Shown piece after piece: positions 8,405-20,070 of a stretch of 64,000 bases of DNA. This stretch comes from Halanaerobium saccharolyticum (GTDB lineage: Bacteria > Bacillota > Halanaerobiia > Halanaerobiales > Halanaerobiaceae), in contig NZ_QLME01000013.1 in the NCBI RefSeq assembly GCF_003259895.1, positions 16,348 to 80,347 on the forward strand, written 5' to 3'. The notes beneath the pieces were generated by a model. It did no database searches. It worked only from the letters and a program-made list of their open reading frames with translations, and was not told the origin of the DNA. A program made the position numbers and the translations under genes. Position 1 is the first letter of the stretch; every line of letters starts with the position of its first letter.

Positions 8405-11400
8405 TTGTTAAATGTGAATAATTTCGATTCAATGAGGATCGGAGTTGCTTCTGCAGAGCAGATACGTGATTGGTCCCGTGGAGAGGTTAAAAAACCGGAA
8501 ACAATTAATTACAGAACTTTAAAACCTGAAAAAGATGGTTTATTCTGTGAGAAAATTTTCGGGCCGACTAAGGACTATGAATGTCACTGTGGAAAGTATA
8601 AGCGAGTCCGTTATAAAGGTGTTGTGTGTGACCGCTGTGGAGTAGAGGTAACCAGATCCAAAGTGAGAAGAGAAAGAATGGGGCACATTGAACTGGCTGC
8701 ACCATGCACACACATTTGGTATTTCAAAGGTATCCCCAGTCGTCTGGGTTTAATAATGGATATGTCACCAAGAGCACTGGAAAAAGTAATCTACTTTGTT
8801 CATTATATTGTAACTGATCCTGGTGATACACCATTAAGTGAAAAGCAGCTGCTGCCGGAAAGTGAATACCGGGAAGCTAAAAATAAATACGGTAATACTT
8901 TTAAAGCTGCCATGGGAGCAGAGGCTATTCAGGAACTGCTGGGAAGAATCGATGTTGAAGCTGAAGTTGAAGAACTTAAAAAGGAAGTTAAAGAAGCAAC
9001 TGGACAGCGGCGCAAAAGAGCTGTGCGTAGGCTGGAAGTTATGGATGGACTTTTAGATTCAGGTTTAAATCCTGCTAATCTTGTTCTGAGTGCAATTCCA
9101 GTTATTCCACCTGACTTAAGACCAATGGTTCAACTTGATGGAGGTCGTTTTGCTACTTCCGATTTAAATGATTTGTATAGAAGAGTAATTAACCGTAATA
9201 ATAGATTGAAGAGGCTGCTTGATCTTGGAGCACCCGAAATCATTATTCGAAATGAGAAGAGAATGCTGCAGGAATCAGTAGATGCTTTAATTGATAATGG
9301 TCGTCGTGGAAGACCGGTTACCGGGGCTGGAAATAGACCACTTAAATCTTTAAGTGATATGCTTAAAGGTAAACAGGGGCGATTCCGCCAGAACTTACTG
9401 GGTAAGCGTGTTGATTATTCCGGTCGTTCGGTTATTGTTGTTGGTCCAGATCTTAAAATGCATCAGTGTGGTCTGCCCAAAAAAATGGCTTTAGAGCTAT
9501 TTAAACCTTTTGTAATGAGAGGTCTGGTTGAAGAAGGGCATGCACATAATATTAAAAATGCTAAGAGAATGGTTGAAGACGTTGACGAAGCAGTCTGGGG
9601 TATTTTAGAAGAAGCGATTAAAGATCATCCGGTACTTCTAAACCGTGCTCCTACACTGCACAGACTTGGTATTCAGGCTTTTGAGCCAGTATTAGTTGAA
9701 GGAAAGGCTATTAAATTACACCCATTAGTTTGTCCAGCTTACAATGCTGACTTTGATGGTGACCAGATGGCCGTACACTTACCTTTATCTGTAGAAGCTC
9801 AGGCCGAATCCAGACTGTTAATGTTAGCAACTACCAATATTTTGAATCCGTCTGATGGTGCTCCAATAACTATACCAACTCAGGATATGGTATTAGGAGT
9901 CTTCTACTTAACAACTATTAAAGATGATCGAAAAGGAGCTGGCAAAATATTTGCCAATGCAGATGAAGCAATTAAAGCTTATGATACTGATCGGGTTCAC
10001 CTGCAGGCACCTGTTAAAGTTAGATTAGATGGAGAAATTATAGAAACATCAATTGGTAGAGTTATTTTCAACGAATCTCTACCAGAAGAGGTCGAATTTG
10101 TCAATCAGAGAATAGGAAAAAGTGACTTAGGTGATTTAATTACTGATCTTTACGAAGAAGTTGGTAATGATAAGACTGCCGAAACACTGGACAAAATTAA
10201 AGAGATGGGTTATGATTATGCAACTCGTTCTGGTATTTCTATTGCAGTTAGTGATGCGGAAATACCTCCATCTAAGCCTGAGATTGTTTCTAAGGCAGAA
10301 GATGAAGTTCACCAGATTGAAAATCACTATCGTCGTGGTGCTATTACAGAGGACGAGAGATATCATAAAGTTGTTGATATCTGGAATCAGGCAAAAGATG
10401 ATGTTACAGATGCACTTTTAGCCAACCTTGATGAAAGCAATAATATTTACATCATGGCTATTTCTGGTGCTCGTGGTAATACATCTCAGATTTCTCAGCT
10501 TGCAGGTATGCGTGGTTTGATGGCAGATCCATCAGGTAGAATTATTGATGTTCCAATTCGTTCCAGTTTCCGGGAAGGGCTGGATGTTCTGGAATATTTC
10601 TTATCTACTCACGGTGCCCGTAAAGGTCTTGCTGATACTGCTCTGAGAACCGCTGACTCTGGTTATCTAACCAGACGTCTGGTCGATGTATCACAGGATG
10701 TTATTGTTAGAGAAGATGACTGTGGTACTGACCACGGAATTGAAGTTGAGGCAATCGGGCCTAAAGGCAAAAATGCTGTGGAACCTTTATCAGAACGCTG
10801 TCTTGGTCGTTATACCGCTGAAGAAATCGTAGATCCAGAAAGTGGAGATGTGATTGTTGAAGCCAATACTCTAATTAACAAAAAGAAAATGAGTGAGATT
10901 GAAGCAGCTGGTATTGATCAGGTCAAGATTAGATCAGTTCTAACCTGTGAAGCTCAGCATGGTGTCTGCCGTAAATGTTATGGACGCAACCTTGCTACTG
11001 GTAAACCAGTTGATATTGGTGAGTCAATCGGTATTGTTGCTGCTCAGTCTATCGGTGAACCTGGTACCCAGCTTACAATGCGTACCTTCCACACTGGTGG
11101 TGTTGCTGGTGATGATATTACCCAGGGTCTACCGAGAGTTGAAGAGCTTTTTGAAGGTAGAACTCCAAAAGGTCAGGCAATCATGACCGAAAGAGAAGGT
11201 TATGTAACGATTGTGGAAAAGAAAAATTCCAAACGAGTAGTAGTCGAAAATGAAGACGGTAAAAAGAAAACCTATAAGATCCCTTATGGATCTAAAATGA
11301 TTGTAAAAGATGATGATTATGTAACAGCTGGAGACAAGTTGACAGAAGGTCCTCTTGATCCAAATGTACTGCTGAAAGTAAAAGGAGAAAAAGCTGTTCA

Positions 11401-11884
11401 AAATTATCTTTTGGAAGAGGTTCAGAATGTTTATCGTTCCCAGGGTGTTGAAATTAATGATAAGCACATCGAAGTAATAGTTCGCCAGATGATGAAAAAA
11501 TTAAAAATTGTAAAACCTGGTGATACTGAATTGCTCCCTGGAAGTTTAGTAAATAGATATGATTACCGTAAAGCTAATGAGGAAGCTGCTGCTAATAATG
11601 AAGAACCTGCAGTTGCTAATCCAGAATTACTCGGGATTACAAAAGCTTCACTTGCTACAGATTCATTCTTATCTGCTGCTTCATTCCAGGAAACAACAAG
11701 AGTGCTGACAGAGGCTTCTCTGGATGGAAAAGTTGATCCATTATTAGGTCTTAAAGAAAATGTGATAATTGGACAGCTAATTCCAGCGGGTACAGGAATG
11801 AAATATTATAGAGATATTGATGTAGTAAAAGAAGATGGAACTAAGTTTGGTGACTTAACTGAAGATTTAACTGAAGTTGAATAA
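8405..11884 (+). CDS. rpoC: DNA-directed RNA polymerase subunit beta'
   Basis: The beta' subunit holds the catalytic Mg2+. The 1159-residue protein starts at TTG 8405 behind AAAGGGGAGAG. It has the N-terminal zinc site (C-x-C at about 60-62 and CDRC at about 75-78), the catalytic NADFDGDQ loop at about 446-453, the second zinc site ([11 protein letters not shown] near 848) and the trigger loop ([16 protein letters not shown] near 886-900). It follows rpoB by 26 bases in one transcript. Confidence 0.98.
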   Translation: MLNVNNFDSMRIGVASAEQIRDWSRGEVKKPETINYRTLKPEKDGLFCEKIFGPTKDYECHCGKYKRVRYKGVVCDRCGVEVTRSKVRRERMGHIELAAPCTHIWYFKGIPSRLGLIMDMSPRALEKVIYFVHYIVTDPGDTPLSEKQLLPESEYREAKNKYGNTFKAAMGAEAIQELLGRIDVEAEVEELKKEVKEATGQRRKRAVRRLEVMDGLLDSGLNPANLVLSAIPVIPPDLRPMVQLDGGRFATSDLNDLYRRVINRNNRLKRLLDLGAPEIIIRNEKRMLQESVDALIDNGRRGRPVTGAGNRPLKSLSDMLKGKQGRFRQNLLGKRVDYSGRSVIVVGPDLKMHQCGLPKKMALELFKPFVMRGLVEEGHAHNIKNAKRMVEDVDEAVWGILEEAIKDHPVLLNRAPTLHRLGIQAFEPVLVEGKAIKLHPLVCPAYNADFDGDQMAVHLPLSVEAQAESRLLMLATTNILNPSDGAPITIPTQDMVLGVFYLTTIKDDRKGAGKIFANADEAIKAYDTDRVHLQAPVKVRLDGEIIETSIGRVIFNESLPEEVEFVNQRIGKSDLGDLITDLYEEVGNDKTAETLDKIKEMGYDYATRSGISIAVSDAEIPPSKPEIVSKAEDEVHQIENHYRRGAITEDERYHKVVDIWNQAKDDVTDALLANLDESNNIYIMAISGARGNTSQISQLAGMRGLMADPSGRIIDVPIRSSFREGLDVLEYFLSTHGARKGLADTALRTADSGYLTRRLVDVSQDVIVREDDCGTDHGIEVEAIGPKGKNAVEPLSERCLGRYTAEEIVDPESGDVIVEANTLINKKKMSEIEAAGIDQVKIRSVLTCEAQHGVCRKCYGRNLATGKPVDIGESIGIVAAQSIGEPGTQLTMRTFHTGGVAGDDITQGLPRVEELFEGRTPKGQAIMTEREGYVTIVEKKNSKRVVVENEDGKKKTYKIPYGSKMIVKDDDYVTAGDKLTEGPLDPNVLLKVKGEKAVQNYLLEEVQNVYRSQGVEINDKHIEVIVRQMMKKLKIVKPGDTELLPGSLVNRYDYRKANEEAAANNEEPAVANPELLGITKASLATDSFLSAASFQETTRVLTEASLDGKVDPLLGLKENVIIGQLIPAGTGMKYYRDIDVVKEDGTKFGDLTEDLTEVE

Positions 11885-11922
11885 AGTTATCAAAATATAG
11901 AAGCTAAATATCTTAATAAACT

Positions 11923-12016
11923 AAAAGAGTTTCTCCTTTATTGGCAGGTGAATTTGGATTGGGAATCTATTTATTAGTCCTTAATTTACATTATCAATAA
12001 AAGGAGAAACTCTTTT
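11923..12016 (+). terminator. Large-loop terminator after rpoC
   Basis: A 21-bp stem with one bulged A joins 11923-11943 (AAAAGAGTTTCTCC...) to 11995-12016 (...GGAGAAACTCTTTT), then more T. The loop is unusually long, about 51 bases. It ends the rpoBC transcript just before the next promoter. Confidence 0.8.
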
Positions 12017-12026
12017 TAATTTTTGC

Positions 12027-12055
12027 TTGACATGGACAGTTAAAGCTGTTAAAAT
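12027..12055 (+). promoter_or_regulatory. Promoter for the L7Ae-like gene, rpsL-rpsG-fusA-tuf
   Basis: TTGACA at 12027-12032, 17 bases, TAAAAT at 12050-12055. It starts 11 bases after the rpoC terminator stem and should drive the str-type operon. Confidence 0.85.
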
Positions 12056-12099
12056 ATTTAAGTGTGCTCAACAAAGTTTGATTTGGAGGTTTGGTTAAA

Positions 12100-12342
12100 A
12101 TGCTAAGCAATAAATGCAGTGCTGACTTACTTGTAGGCAGCAAGCAGACTCTAAAAGCTATAGCAAATAATCAGGTGGAAAAGATATTTTTAGCTAAAGA
12201 TATTGACCAGCCTTTAAAAAAAGAAATACTTAAGGCTGTTAATGATAATAATATTCCTTTTGAGATTGTAGAAAGCAAAAATGAATTGGGCAGAATTTGT
12301 GGGATCGATGTTTCTGCAGCTTCTGCAGCACTATTGAAATAA
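12100..12342 (+). CDS. L7Ae/L30e-family RNA-binding protein (YbxF-like)
   Basis: An 80-residue protein of the L7Ae/L30e/Gadd45 fold, which binds kink-turn RNA. The frame and position between rpoC and rpsL match YbxF (RplGB) of Bacillus. Start is ATG 12100, 10 bases after GGAGG; an in-frame TTG at 12091 overlaps that site and is rejected. Its exact role is not known; YbxF binds K-turn RNA but is not essential in Bacillus. Confidence 0.88.
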   Translation: MLSNKCSADLLVGSKQTLKAIANNQVEKIFLAKDIDQPLKKEILKAVNDNNIPFEIVESKNELGRICGIDVSAASAALLK

Positions 12343-12362
12343 TTGGAAGGAGGTGGGATTGC

Positions 12363-12734
12363 ATGCCGACAATTAGTCAGTTGATCCGTAAAGGACGAGA
12401 AAAGACTAAAAAGAAGACTTCCGCTCCTGCTTTGGAGGGTTCTCCACAGAAAAGGGGTGTCTGTACTAGAGTATATACTGCTACTCCTAAAAAGCCTAAC
12501 TCGGCTTTAAGAAAAGTAGCTCGTGTTCGTTTAACTAATGGAAAAGAGGTAACAGCCTATATTCCAGGAATTGGACATAACTTACAGGAACACTCTGTTG
12601 TATTAGTAAGAGGTGGAAGAGTTAAGGATTTACCAGGTGTTAGATATCATATTGTTAGAGGAGCACTCGATACAGCTGGTGTAGAAGATAGAAAACAGGG
12701 ACGTTCCAAGTATGGTGTAAAAAAACCTAAGTAA
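12363..12734 (+). CDS. rpsL: 30S ribosomal protein S12
   Basis: S12 lines the decoding centre. It is 123 residues from ATG 12363 behind GGAGGTGGG; the frame runs open upstream but overlaps the previous gene. The conserved loops [11 protein letters not shown] and [13 protein letters not shown] are both present with the lysines found in streptomycin-sensitive strains. It heads the rpsL-rpsG-fusA-tuf order. Confidence 0.98.
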   Translation: MPTISQLIRKGREKTKKKTSAPALEGSPQKRGVCTRVYTATPKKPNSALRKVARVRLTNGKEVTAYIPGIGHNLQEHSVVLVRGGRVKDLPGVRYHIVRGALDTAGVEDRKQGRSKYGVKKPK

Positions 12735-12748
12735 AAGGAGGGATTTTA

Positions 12749-13216
12749 GTGCGCAAAAATAGAGCAGAAAAAAGAGATGTTCTGCCTGATCCGGTATATG
12801 ATAATGTTGTTGTCAGCAGAATTATTAATAAATTAATGTTAGATGGCAAAAAGGGACTGGCGGAAAAAGCATTTTACAGTGCTCTCGATATCATCTCCGA
12901 AAATACTGGTGAAGATGGTTTGACAGTAGTTAATGAAGCACTGGAAAACATCAAACCCGCTCTTGAAGTTAAATCAAGACGTGTTGGTGGTTCAAACTAT
13001 CAGGTGCCGGTAGAAGTTGATGAAGGTAGAAAAAGAACTTTAGCATTACGCTGGTTAGTAACCGCAGCTAGAGCTCGTAACGAAAGAACTATGAGAGAAA
13101 GAATTGCTGGAGAAATCACGGACGCATATAACAATACAGGCGGCGCAGTTAGAAAGAAAGAAGAAGTCCATCGCATGGCTGAAGCCAACAGAGCTTTTGC
13201 ACATTACAGATGGTAA
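12749..13216 (+). CDS. rpsG: 30S ribosomal protein S7
   Basis: S7 starts assembly of the 30S head by binding the 3' domain of 16S rRNA. It is 155 residues from GTG 12749 behind AAAAGGAGGG. The S7 signature region ([18 protein letters not shown]) lies near residues 30-47. It lies 14 bases after rpsL. Confidence 0.97.
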   Translation: MRKNRAEKRDVLPDPVYDNVVVSRIINKLMLDGKKGLAEKAFYSALDIISENTGEDGLTVVNEALENIKPALEVKSRRVGGSNYQVPVEVDEGRKRTLALRWLVTAARARNERTMRERIAGEITDAYNNTGGAVRKKEEVHRMAEANRAFAHYRW

Positions 13217-13261
13217 TTTAGTTGCGTGATGTATATAATTTTTATATAAGGGGGGAGAATA

Positions 13262-15328
13262 GTGGCCCGACAATTTCCACTAGAGAAAACACGTAACATT
13301 GGTATTATGGCACATATTGACGCAGGTAAGACAACTACAACAGAAAGAATTTTATACTATACAGGTCGAGTTCATAAAATGGGTGAAACTCATGATGGTG
13401 CATCTGTTATGGACTGGATGGAGCAGGAACAGGAAAGAGGAATCACAATCACCTCTGCTGCTACTACCTGTCAGTGGCGTGAGAATAGGATTAATATTAT
13501 AGATACGCCCGGACACGTGGACTTTACAGTTGAGGTAGAAAGATCCTTGAGAGTTTTAGATGGAGCAATTGCTTTATTCTGTTCTGTAGGTGGGGTTGAA
13601 CCACAATCTGAAACTGTATGGAGACAGGCTGATAAATATGGAGTTCCCAGAATTGCATTTGTTAACAAAATGGATAGAACGGGAGCAGATTTTTTCAGAG
13701 CTGTAGATATGATGAAGGATAGACTTGGTGCTAATGCAGTGCCTATTCAACTTCCAATTGGAAGTGAAGATAGATTTGATGGTGTTGTTGATTTAGTAGA
13801 AATGGACGCTATTGTTTATGAAGATGAACTTGGTGTCAATTTTGATAGAGTTGAAATACCAGAAGATATGCAGGAAAAGGCAGCAGAGTACAGAGAGATT
13901 TTAATGGAAGTTCTGGCTGAAGAAGATGACGAATTCATGATGAAATACCTAGAAGGTGAAGTAAGTACTGATGATATTAAAAAACTACTACGTCAGGCAG
14001 TACTTAATGTTAATGTAATCCCGGTATTATGTGGATCTGCTTTTAAAAACAAAGGTGTACAGATGCTGTTGGATGCAGTGCTTGACTACTTACCTTCTCC
14101 AACTGATGTACCACCTATAGAAGGTTTTAACCCTGAGACAGAAGAAACTGAAACTAGAGAAGCATCAGATGATGCTCCATTCTCCGGTCTGGCATTTAAA
14201 ATTATGTCTGACCCTTATGTTGGGAAATTAGCTTTCTTTAGATCTTATTCTGGAAGCTTAGAAGCTGGTTCTTATGTTTATAATGCAACAGCAGATATTC
14301 GCGAAAGAGTTGGACGTATCCTACAGATGCATGCTAACCGACGTGAAGAAAGAGATGAAATCTTTGCTGGTGACCTTGGAGCTTTAGTTGGTCTTAAAAA
14401 CACAAGTACAGGTGACACAATTTGTGACCAGGACAATCCAATTGTTTTAGAAGCAATGGAATTCCCTGAACCAGTTATTGGTGTTGCTATTGAACCTAAG
14501 AGTAAGGCAGACCAGGACAAACTTGGTGAAGCTTTACAGAGATTAGCAGAAGAGGATCCGACATTTAGAGTTCACACTGATGAGGAAACTGGCCAGACAA
14601 TTATTGAAGGTATGGGAGAATTACACCTTGAAGTTATTGTTGACCGCCTCTTAAGAGAATTTAAAGTTGATGCTAACATTGGTAAACCTAAGGTAGCTTA
14701 CCGTGAAACAATTACTAAGAAAGTTACTGATATACAGGGTAAATTCATCCGCCAGTCTGGTGGTCGTGGACAGTATGGTCATGTTGTGATTGACCTTGAA
14801 CCACAACCTGCAGGCGAAGGGTTTGAATTTGATGATAAAATCACAGGTGGTTCAATTCCACGTGAATACATTCCTTCTGTAGAAGATGGAATTAGAGAAG
14901 CTATGGAAAATGGTATTATTGCCGGTTATCCAGTTGTAGATGTTAAGGTAACTCTGAATGATGGTAGTTATCACGATGTTGACTCATCTGAAATGGCATT
15001 TAAAATCGCTGGTTCCATGGGCTTTAGAGAAGGTGCTAAAAAAGCAGGACCTGCAATTTTAGAACCTATAATGAGTGTTGAAGTTGTTACTCCTGAAGAA
15101 TATATGGGAGACGTTATGGGTGACCTTAATGGACGTCGTGGAAAAGTTGAAGGCATGGAGCCTAGAGGTAATGCTCAGGTAGTTAGTGCTCATGTACCGC
15201 TTTCTGAGATGTTTGGTTATTCAACTGACCTTCGTTCCAAAACTCAGGGTAGAGCAACTTATACAATGCAGTTCTCTCATTATGAAAAGGCACCAAAAAG
15301 TATCACTGAAGAAATTATTGGAGAATAG
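13262..15328 (+). CDS. fusA: Elongation factor G
   Basis: EF-G is the GTPase for ribosomal translocation. The 688-residue protein starts at GTG 13262 behind AAGGGGGGAG. GTPase motifs are AHIDAGKTT (G1, near residue 17), DTPGHVDF (G3, near 81) and NKMD (G4, near 135). Domains II-V are complete, with the GGRGQYGHV stretch of domain IV near residue 500. It is followed by tuf after 25 bases. Confidence 0.98.
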   Translation: MARQFPLEKTRNIGIMAHIDAGKTTTTERILYYTGRVHKMGETHDGASVMDWMEQEQERGITITSAATTCQWRENRINIIDTPGHVDFTVEVERSLRVLDGAIALFCSVGGVEPQSETVWRQADKYGVPRIAFVNKMDRTGADFFRAVDMMKDRLGANAVPIQLPIGSEDRFDGVVDLVEMDAIVYEDELGVNFDRVEIPEDMQEKAAEYREILMEVLAEEDDEFMMKYLEGEVSTDDIKKLLRQAVLNVNVIPVLCGSAFKNKGVQMLLDAVLDYLPSPTDVPPIEGFNPETEETETREASDDAPFSGLAFKIMSDPYVGKLAFFRSYSGSLEAGSYVYNATADIRERVGRILQMHANRREERDEIFAGDLGALVGLKNTSTGDTICDQDNPIVLEAMEFPEPVIGVAIEPKSKADQDKLGEALQRLAEEDPTFRVHTDEETGQTIIEGMGELHLEVIVDRLLREFKVDANIGKPKVAYRETITKKVTDIQGKFIRQSGGRGQYGHVVIDLEPQPAGEGFEFDDKITGGSIPREYIPSVEDGIREAMENGIIAGYPVVDVKVTLNDGSYHDVDSSEMAFKIAGSMGFREGAKKAGPAILEPIMSVEVVTPEEYMGDVMGDLNGRRGKVEGMEPRGNAQVVSAHVPLSEMFGYSTDLRSKTQGRATYTMQFSHYEKAPKSITEEIIGE

Positions 15329-15353
15329 ATAAATTTATAAGGAGGAATAGAAA

Positions 15354-16547
15354 ATGGCAAAAGCAAAATTTGAAAGAAACAAACCACATGTTAACATAGG
15401 AACAATAGGACATGTTGACCATGGGAAAACAACACTAACAGCAGCAATCACAAATGTGTTAGCAAACTATGGTGGAGCAGAAGTAAGAGCATTTGATACA
15501 ATTGATAATGCCCCAGAAGAAAAAGAAAGAGGAATCACAATTGCGACATCTCACGTAGAGTATGAAACAGAGTCAAGACACTATGCTCACGTAGACTGTC
15601 CTGGACACGCTGACTATGTAAAGAATATGATTACAGGTGCAGCGCAGATGGATGGAGCAATCCTGGTAGTATCTGCAGCAGATGGACCAATGCCGCAGAC
15701 AAGAGAACACATTCTTTTAGCAAGACAGGTTGGTGTACCATCAATCGTAGTCTTTTTAAACAAAGCAGATATGGTAGACGACGAAGAGTTAATCGAACTT
15801 GTAGAAATGGAAGTAAGAGAACTCTTAGATGAATACGAATTCCCAGGGGACGATATTCCGGTAATAGTAGGATCAGCCCTTAAAGCTGCCGAAAACGGAG
15901 ATCCAGAAGGAGAATGGGGTAAAAAGATTATTGAGCTTATGGATGCAGTAGATAGCTATATTCCAGAGCCAGAAAGAGATACAGAAAAGCCATTCTTAAT
16001 GCCTGTAGAGGATGTATTCTCAATAACAGGACGAGGAACAGTAGCAACAGGAAGAATTGAGAGAGGAACTCTACATCCATCAGATGAGGTAGAGGTTGTA
16101 GGAATCAAAGATACAACAACAACAGTAGTAACAGGAGTAGAAATGTTCCGTAAGATGTTAGACGAAGCAGTAGCAGGAGATAACATTGGAGCATTATTAA
16201 GAGGTGTAAAGAGAGAAGACATCGAAAGAGGTCAGGTACTGGCAAAGCCAGGAAGCATTACACCACACACAAAGTTCTACGCTGAGGTATATGTACTAAG
16301 TAAAGATGAGGGTGGAAGACACACACCATTCTTTGATGGATATAGACCACAATTTTACTTCCGTACAACAGACGTAACAGGAGACATCAGTTTACCAGAA
16401 GGAGTAGATATGGTAATGCCTGGAGATAACATTGAGATGACAGGAGAGTTAATTACTCCAATAGCTATGGAAGAAGGACTACGTTTTGCAATCCGTGAAG
16501 GTGGTCACACAGTAGGAGCTGGAGTTGTAACTGAAATTATTGAGTAA
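15354..16547 (+). CDS. tuf: Elongation factor Tu, second copy (complete)
   Basis: A full-length 397-residue EF-Tu. GTPase motifs: GHVDHGKT at 19-26, RGITI at 59-63, DCPGH at 81-85, NKAD at 136-139 and SAL at 174-176. The start ATG 15354 follows AAGGAGGA. Where both copies are visible the proteins are identical. Similarity between the loci ends within a few bases after the stop, as expected if gene conversion keeps the coding sequences the same. Confidence 0.98.
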   Translation: MAKAKFERNKPHVNIGTIGHVDHGKTTLTAAITNVLANYGGAEVRAFDTIDNAPEEKERGITIATSHVEYETESRHYAHVDCPGHADYVKNMITGAAQMDGAILVVSAADGPMPQTREHILLARQVGVPSIVVFLNKADMVDDEELIELVEMEVRELLDEYEFPGDDIPVIVGSALKAAENGDPEGEWGKKIIELMDAVDSYIPEPERDTEKPFLMPVEDVFSITGRGTVATGRIERGTLHPSDEVEVVGIKDTTTTVVTGVEMFRKMLDEAVAGDNIGALLRGVKREDIERGQVLAKPGSITPHTKFYAEVYVLSKDEGGRHTPFFDGYRPQFYFRTTDVTGDISLPEGVDMVMPGDNIEMTGELITPIAMEEGLRFAIREGGHTVGAGVVTEIIE

Positions 16548-16550
16548 TTA

Positions 16551-16582
16551 AAAAAGCAGAGGAGGCAGCCTCCTCGCTTTTT
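16551..16582 (+). terminator. Terminator between tuf and rpsJ
   Basis: AAAAAGC (16551-16557) and GAGGAGG (16559-16565) pair with CCTCCTC (16569-16575) and GCTTTTT (16576-16582), with one bulged A and a 3-base loop. It is a strong hairpin with a T-run, yet only 48 bases separate it from rpsJ. Confidence 0.9.
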
Positions 16583-16630
16583 CTATGCTCCTAACTGAGC
16601 TTAAATCGTAAAGATTAAGGAGGTAAGCAA

Positions 16631-16942
16631 ATGGCAAAACACGAAAAAATTAGGATTCGCCTTAAAGCTTTTGAACATGAGCTCCTGGATCAATCAGCAG
16701 AAAAAATTGTTGCAACTGCTGAGAGAACTGGTGCAGATGTATCTGGTCCAGTACCTCTACCAACAGAGAAAGAGGTATTTACAGTACTTCGCTCACCTCA
16801 TGTTCATAAAGATGCAAGAGAACAATTTGAAATGAGAACACATAAAAGATTGATCGATATTCTCGATCCTACATCAAAAACTGTAGACTCACTGATGAGG
16901 CTTGATTTGCCCGCAGGAGTAAATATAGAAATTAAACTTTAA
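16631..16942 (+). CDS. rpsJ: 30S ribosomal protein S10
   Basis: S10 sits in the 30S head and, as NusE, also takes part in antitermination with NusG. The 103-residue length and the sequence [15 protein letters not shown] near the N-terminus are typical. It starts at ATG 16631 behind AAGGAGG and heads the S10 operon. I see no clear promoter in the 48 bases between the tuf terminator and this gene. Confidence 0.97.
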   Translation: MAKHEKIRIRLKAFEHELLDQSAEKIVATAERTGADVSGPVPLPTEKEVFTVLRSPHVHKDAREQFEMRTHKRLIDILDPTSKTVDSLMRLDLPAGVNIEIKL

Positions 16943-16963
16943 TGTCAGGAGGTGTATTAGGCC

Positions 16964-17584
16964 ATGGCGAAAGCTATATTAGGAAAAAAGCTGGGTATGA
17001 CTCAGTATTTTAAAGATAATGGAGAGCTGGTACCTGTAACTGTAGTTGAGGCCGGTCCCTGTGTTGTAACACAGATTAAGACTACAGAAAAAGATGGATA
17101 TAATTCAGTGCAGCTTGGATTTGGAGAAGTAAAAAAGCACAGACTTAACAAACCGGAACTTGGTCAATTTGAAAGTCGTGATATTGAACCAAAAAAACAT
17201 TTAAGAGAATTTAAAGGTTTAGATATGGAACTAAGTGAAGGCAGTGAAATTAAAGCTGATCTCTTTGAAGCAGGAGAAAAAGTTAATGTTAGTGGTATTT
17301 CCAAAGGTAAAGGGTTTGCTGGTAATATTAAAAGATGGAATCATCACAGTGGACCAATGTCACACGGTTCTCACTTCCATCGTGCACCAGGTTCAATCGG
17401 TGCTGTTGATGCAAGAAGAGTATACAAAGGCTTTAAAATGCCCGGAAGAATGGGTCATGATAGAGTAACTGAAAGAAACTTAGAAATAGTAAAAGTTGAC
17501 GTAGAGCGTAATGTTTTATTAATTTCTGGTCCAGTACCAGGTGCTAAAAAAGCAGTGCTCGAAATCAAATCTGTTAACAACTAA
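16964..17584 (+). CDS. rplC: 50S ribosomal protein L3
   Basis: L3 binds near the peptidyl-transferase centre and nucleates 50S assembly. It is 206 residues from ATG 16964, behind AGGAGGTG. The loop near SHGSHFHRAPGSIGAVDARR (about residues 125-144) and the following KMPGRMG are the signature. It follows rpsJ by 21 bases. Confidence 0.97.
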   Translation: MAKAILGKKLGMTQYFKDNGELVPVTVVEAGPCVVTQIKTTEKDGYNSVQLGFGEVKKHRLNKPELGQFESRDIEPKKHLREFKGLDMELSEGSEIKADLFEAGEKVNVSGISKGKGFAGNIKRWNHHSGPMSHGSHFHRAPGSIGAVDARRVYKGFKMPGRMGHDRVTERNLEIVKVDVERNVLLISGPVPGAKKAVLEIKSVNN

Positions 17585-17609
17585 ATAAGTTGAGAAAGGA
17601 GGATTTTTG

Positions 17610-18239
17610 ATGCCGCAGGTAACAAAATTCAATCAGAGTGGAAAAGAACTCGAAAAAGTAGAATTAAATGATTCTGTTTTTAATGATAAAATAAATAAAC
17701 ATGTTGTACATCAGGTAGTTAATGCACAATTAGCTGCTAGAAGAGGCGGAAACGCTTCTACTAAAACAAGGGGAAATGTTCGCGGTGGTGGCCGCAAACC
17801 CTGGAGACAAAAAGGTACTGGACGTGCTCGTCACGGAAGTATTCGCTCTCCATTATGGGTAGGTGGAGGAATCACATTTGGACCTTCTCCTCGCAGTTAT
17901 GATAAAAAGTTGACTAAAAAGATGAGAAGATTAGCGCTTAGATCTGTCTTAACCGATAAGGTAGAGAGAGATGAGTTAATTTTAGTTGACAAGATTGAGC
18001 TTGACCAACCAAAAACAAAAGCAGTAATTAATATTTTAGCTGATTTAAACTTAGAAGATAAAAAAGTTGTTTTAGTAATGCCCGAAAAGGATGACAACTT
18101 ATATCTATCAGCCAGAAATATTCCGAATGTCAAAACACTGCTTGCCGGTTCAATAAATGCATATGATCTTTTAGATAATGAAATGCTTGTCTTTATCGAA
18201 GAAGCGGTTAAAATGGTTGAGGAGGTGCTGGGCGAATGA
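17610..18239 (+). CDS. rplD: 50S ribosomal protein L4
   Basis: L4 lines the exit tunnel. It is 209 residues from ATG 17610, seven bases after AAAGGAGG; an in-frame TTG directly before is less well spaced. The tunnel loop (KPWRQKGTGRARHGSIRSP, about residues 62-80) is complete, with no sign of macrolide-resistance changes. It overlaps rplW by 4 bases (ATGA). Confidence 0.97.
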   Translation: MPQVTKFNQSGKELEKVELNDSVFNDKINKHVVHQVVNAQLAARRGGNASTKTRGNVRGGGRKPWRQKGTGRARHGSIRSPLWVGGGITFGPSPRSYDKKLTKKMRRLALRSVLTDKVERDELILVDKIELDQPKTKAVINILADLNLEDKKVVLVMPEKDDNLYLSARNIPNVKTLLAGSINAYDLLDNEMLVFIEEAVKMVEEVLGE

Positions 18240-18526
18240 AAGAAGCAAGAGATATTATCATAGCACCTATTATTTCTGAAAACACAATGGAACAGATGCA
18301 GGAGGCTGATACTTATACATTTAAGGTAGCCAAAAATGCAAATAAAGTTGAGATTAGAAACGCAGTAGAAGAAATTTTCTCTGTAAATGTAGTAAATGTT
18401 AATACAATGAATGTTAGAGGTAAAAAAAGAAGACTCGGCTTCCATGTTGGTAAAAAACCTGACTGGAAAAAAGCTTTAGTTAAGCTGGCTGAGGGCGATG
18501 AAATAGAAATTTACGAAGGCCTCTAA
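18236..18526 (+). CDS. rplW: 50S ribosomal protein L23
   Basis: L23 sits at the tunnel exit and docks trigger factor and SRP. The 96-residue protein begins with the conserved DIIIAPIISE and includes the VNTMNVRGKKRR loop. It is translationally coupled to rplD through a 4-base overlap. Confidence 0.97.
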   Translation: MKEARDIIIAPIISENTMEQMQEADTYTFKVAKNANKVEIRNAVEEIFSVNVVNVNTMNVRGKKRRLGFHVGKKPDWKKALVKLAEGDEIEIYEGL

Positions 18527-18554
18527 AAAATAATTAATAAAGGAGGGAAAAAAG

Positions 18555-19391
18555 ATGGCGATTAAAAGTTTTAAACCAACCACACCTTCAAGGCGTTATA
18601 TGACTGTTGCCAGTTTTGATGAAATTACAACCGATACGCCAGAAAAGAGTCTGCTGGCTCCAATCAAAAGGAAGGGCGGCCGTAACGCAAATGGTAGAAT
18701 TACCAGCCGTCATCAGGGTGGTGGACACAAGCGCCGCTATCGTATAATAGATTTTAAGCGGGACAAAGATGGAATTCCTGCTAAAGTAAAAACTATAGAA
18801 TATGATCCAAATCGTTCTGCAAGAATCGCTCTGCTGCAGTATGCAGATGGAGAAAAAAGATACATTCTGGCACCAGATAAAGTAGAAGTTGGTGATACCT
18901 TAGATACTGGTGTTGAAGCTGATATTACTGCTGGAAATGCACTTAAATTAAAAGATATTCCTGTTGGTACGATTGTACACAATGTTGAAATGCAGGCAGG
19001 AAAAGGTGGACAGATTGCACGCTCTGCTGGAACAATGGCTCAGATTCTTGCTAAAGAAGGTAAGTTTGTCCATTTAAAAATGCCTTCTGGTGAAGTTAGG
19101 TTAATTCATAATGTATGTAAAGCTACTGTTGGACAGGTTGGTAATATTGATCACGAAAATATTACTATCGGTAAAGCCGGACGCAGCCGCTGGAAAGGTA
19201 AAAGACCTCATGTACGCGGTGTAGTTATGAATCCTCATGACCATCCACACGGTGGTGGAGAAGGTAAATCACCTGCTGGTAGACATCCTGTAACTCCGTG
19301 GGGTAAACCTACTATGGGTAAGAAGACACGTAAACCAAAGCGCTCAGATAAGTATATTATTCGTTCACGTCACGCTAAGAAGCGCAAATAG
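18555..19391 (+). CDS. rplB: 50S ribosomal protein L2
   Basis: L2 is needed for subunit joining and peptidyl transfer. The 278-residue protein has the full family length and the C-terminal region [18 protein letters not shown] (about residues 223-240) that holds the conserved active-centre histidine. It starts at ATG 18555 after AAAGGAGGG. Confidence 0.98.
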   Translation: MAIKSFKPTTPSRRYMTVASFDEITTDTPEKSLLAPIKRKGGRNANGRITSRHQGGGHKRRYRIIDFKRDKDGIPAKVKTIEYDPNRSARIALLQYADGEKRYILAPDKVEVGDTLDTGVEADITAGNALKLKDIPVGTIVHNVEMQAGKGGQIARSAGTMAQILAKEGKFVHLKMPSGEVRLIHNVCKATVGQVGNIDHENITIGKAGRSRWKGKRPHVRGVVMNPHDHPHGGGEGKSPAGRHPVTPWGKPTMGKKTRKPKRSDKYIIRSRHAKKRK

Positions 19392-19409
19392 TAGAAAGGA
19401 GGATTATTG

Positions 19410-19694
19410 ATGGCTAGATCTATAAAAAAGGGACCTTTCGTCTCAGAGAAACTAATTGCCAAAATCAGAGAAATGAATGAGAGTGGAAAAAAGCAGGTTG
19501 TTAAAACCTGGTCAAGAAGCTCAACCATTTTCCCTGAAATGGTTGGACATACAATTGCTGTCCATGATGGTCGTAAGCATGTGCCAGTATATATATCTGA
19601 AGAAATGGTAGGACATAAACTAGGAGAATTTGCTCCAACCAGAATCTTTAGAGGTCACAGCCGCCATACAGAACGTTCAACAGCACTTAAATAG
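19410..19694 (+). CDS. rpsS: 30S ribosomal protein S19
   Basis: S19 binds S13 in the 30S head. It is 94 residues from ATG 19410 ([10 protein letters not shown]), spaced well from AAAGGAGG; a TTG one codon earlier is less likely. The C-terminal [14 protein letters not shown] segment is the family signature. Confidence 0.97.
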   Translation: MARSIKKGPFVSEKLIAKIREMNESGKKQVVKTWSRSSTIFPEMVGHTIAVHDGRKHVPVYISEEMVGHKLGEFAPTRIFRGHSRHTERSTALK

Positions 19695-19725
19695 GAAATA
19701 TTGTAGATAGTAAGGGGGTTTTAAA

Positions 19726-20067
19726 ATGGAAGCAAAAGCAGTTGCAAAGCACCTGCGTATTACTGCCCGTAAAGCACGTCTGGTAACAGACTTAATTAAG
19801 GGTAAAGATGTTAATACTGCAGTTGCAATTTTAAAAAGCACACCGAAAAAAGCTGCTAAAATGGTAGAAAAAGTATTAAATTCAGCTGCAGCAAATGCTG
19901 AAAATAATCATGATATGTTTGTAGATGATCTTTATGTTAAGAGAGCTTTTGTTGATGAGGGTCCTACTATGAAAAGATGGAAACCTCGTGCACAGGGATC
20001 GGCAAGTCCTATTAATAAAAGAACAAGCCACATCACAGTCGTGTTAAGCGATACAAAGGAGGTATAA
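19726..20067 (+). CDS. rplV: 50S ribosomal protein L22
   Basis: L22 reaches into the exit tunnel. It is 113 residues, with the typical start ([16 protein letters not shown]) and the beta-hairpin region [18 protein letters not shown] near residues 85-102. It starts at ATG 19726 and is followed by rpsC after 3 bases. Confidence 0.97.
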   Translation: MEAKAVAKHLRITARKARLVTDLIKGKDVNTAVAILKSTPKKAAKMVEKVLNSAAANAENNHDMFVDDLYVKRAFVDEGPTMKRWKPRAQGSASPINKRTSHITVVLSDTKEV

Positions 20068-20070
20068 AAT

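Noticed and set aside
12297-12362. Upstream extension of rpsL.
   Set aside because: It overlaps the L7Ae-like gene and lies before the ribosome binding site.
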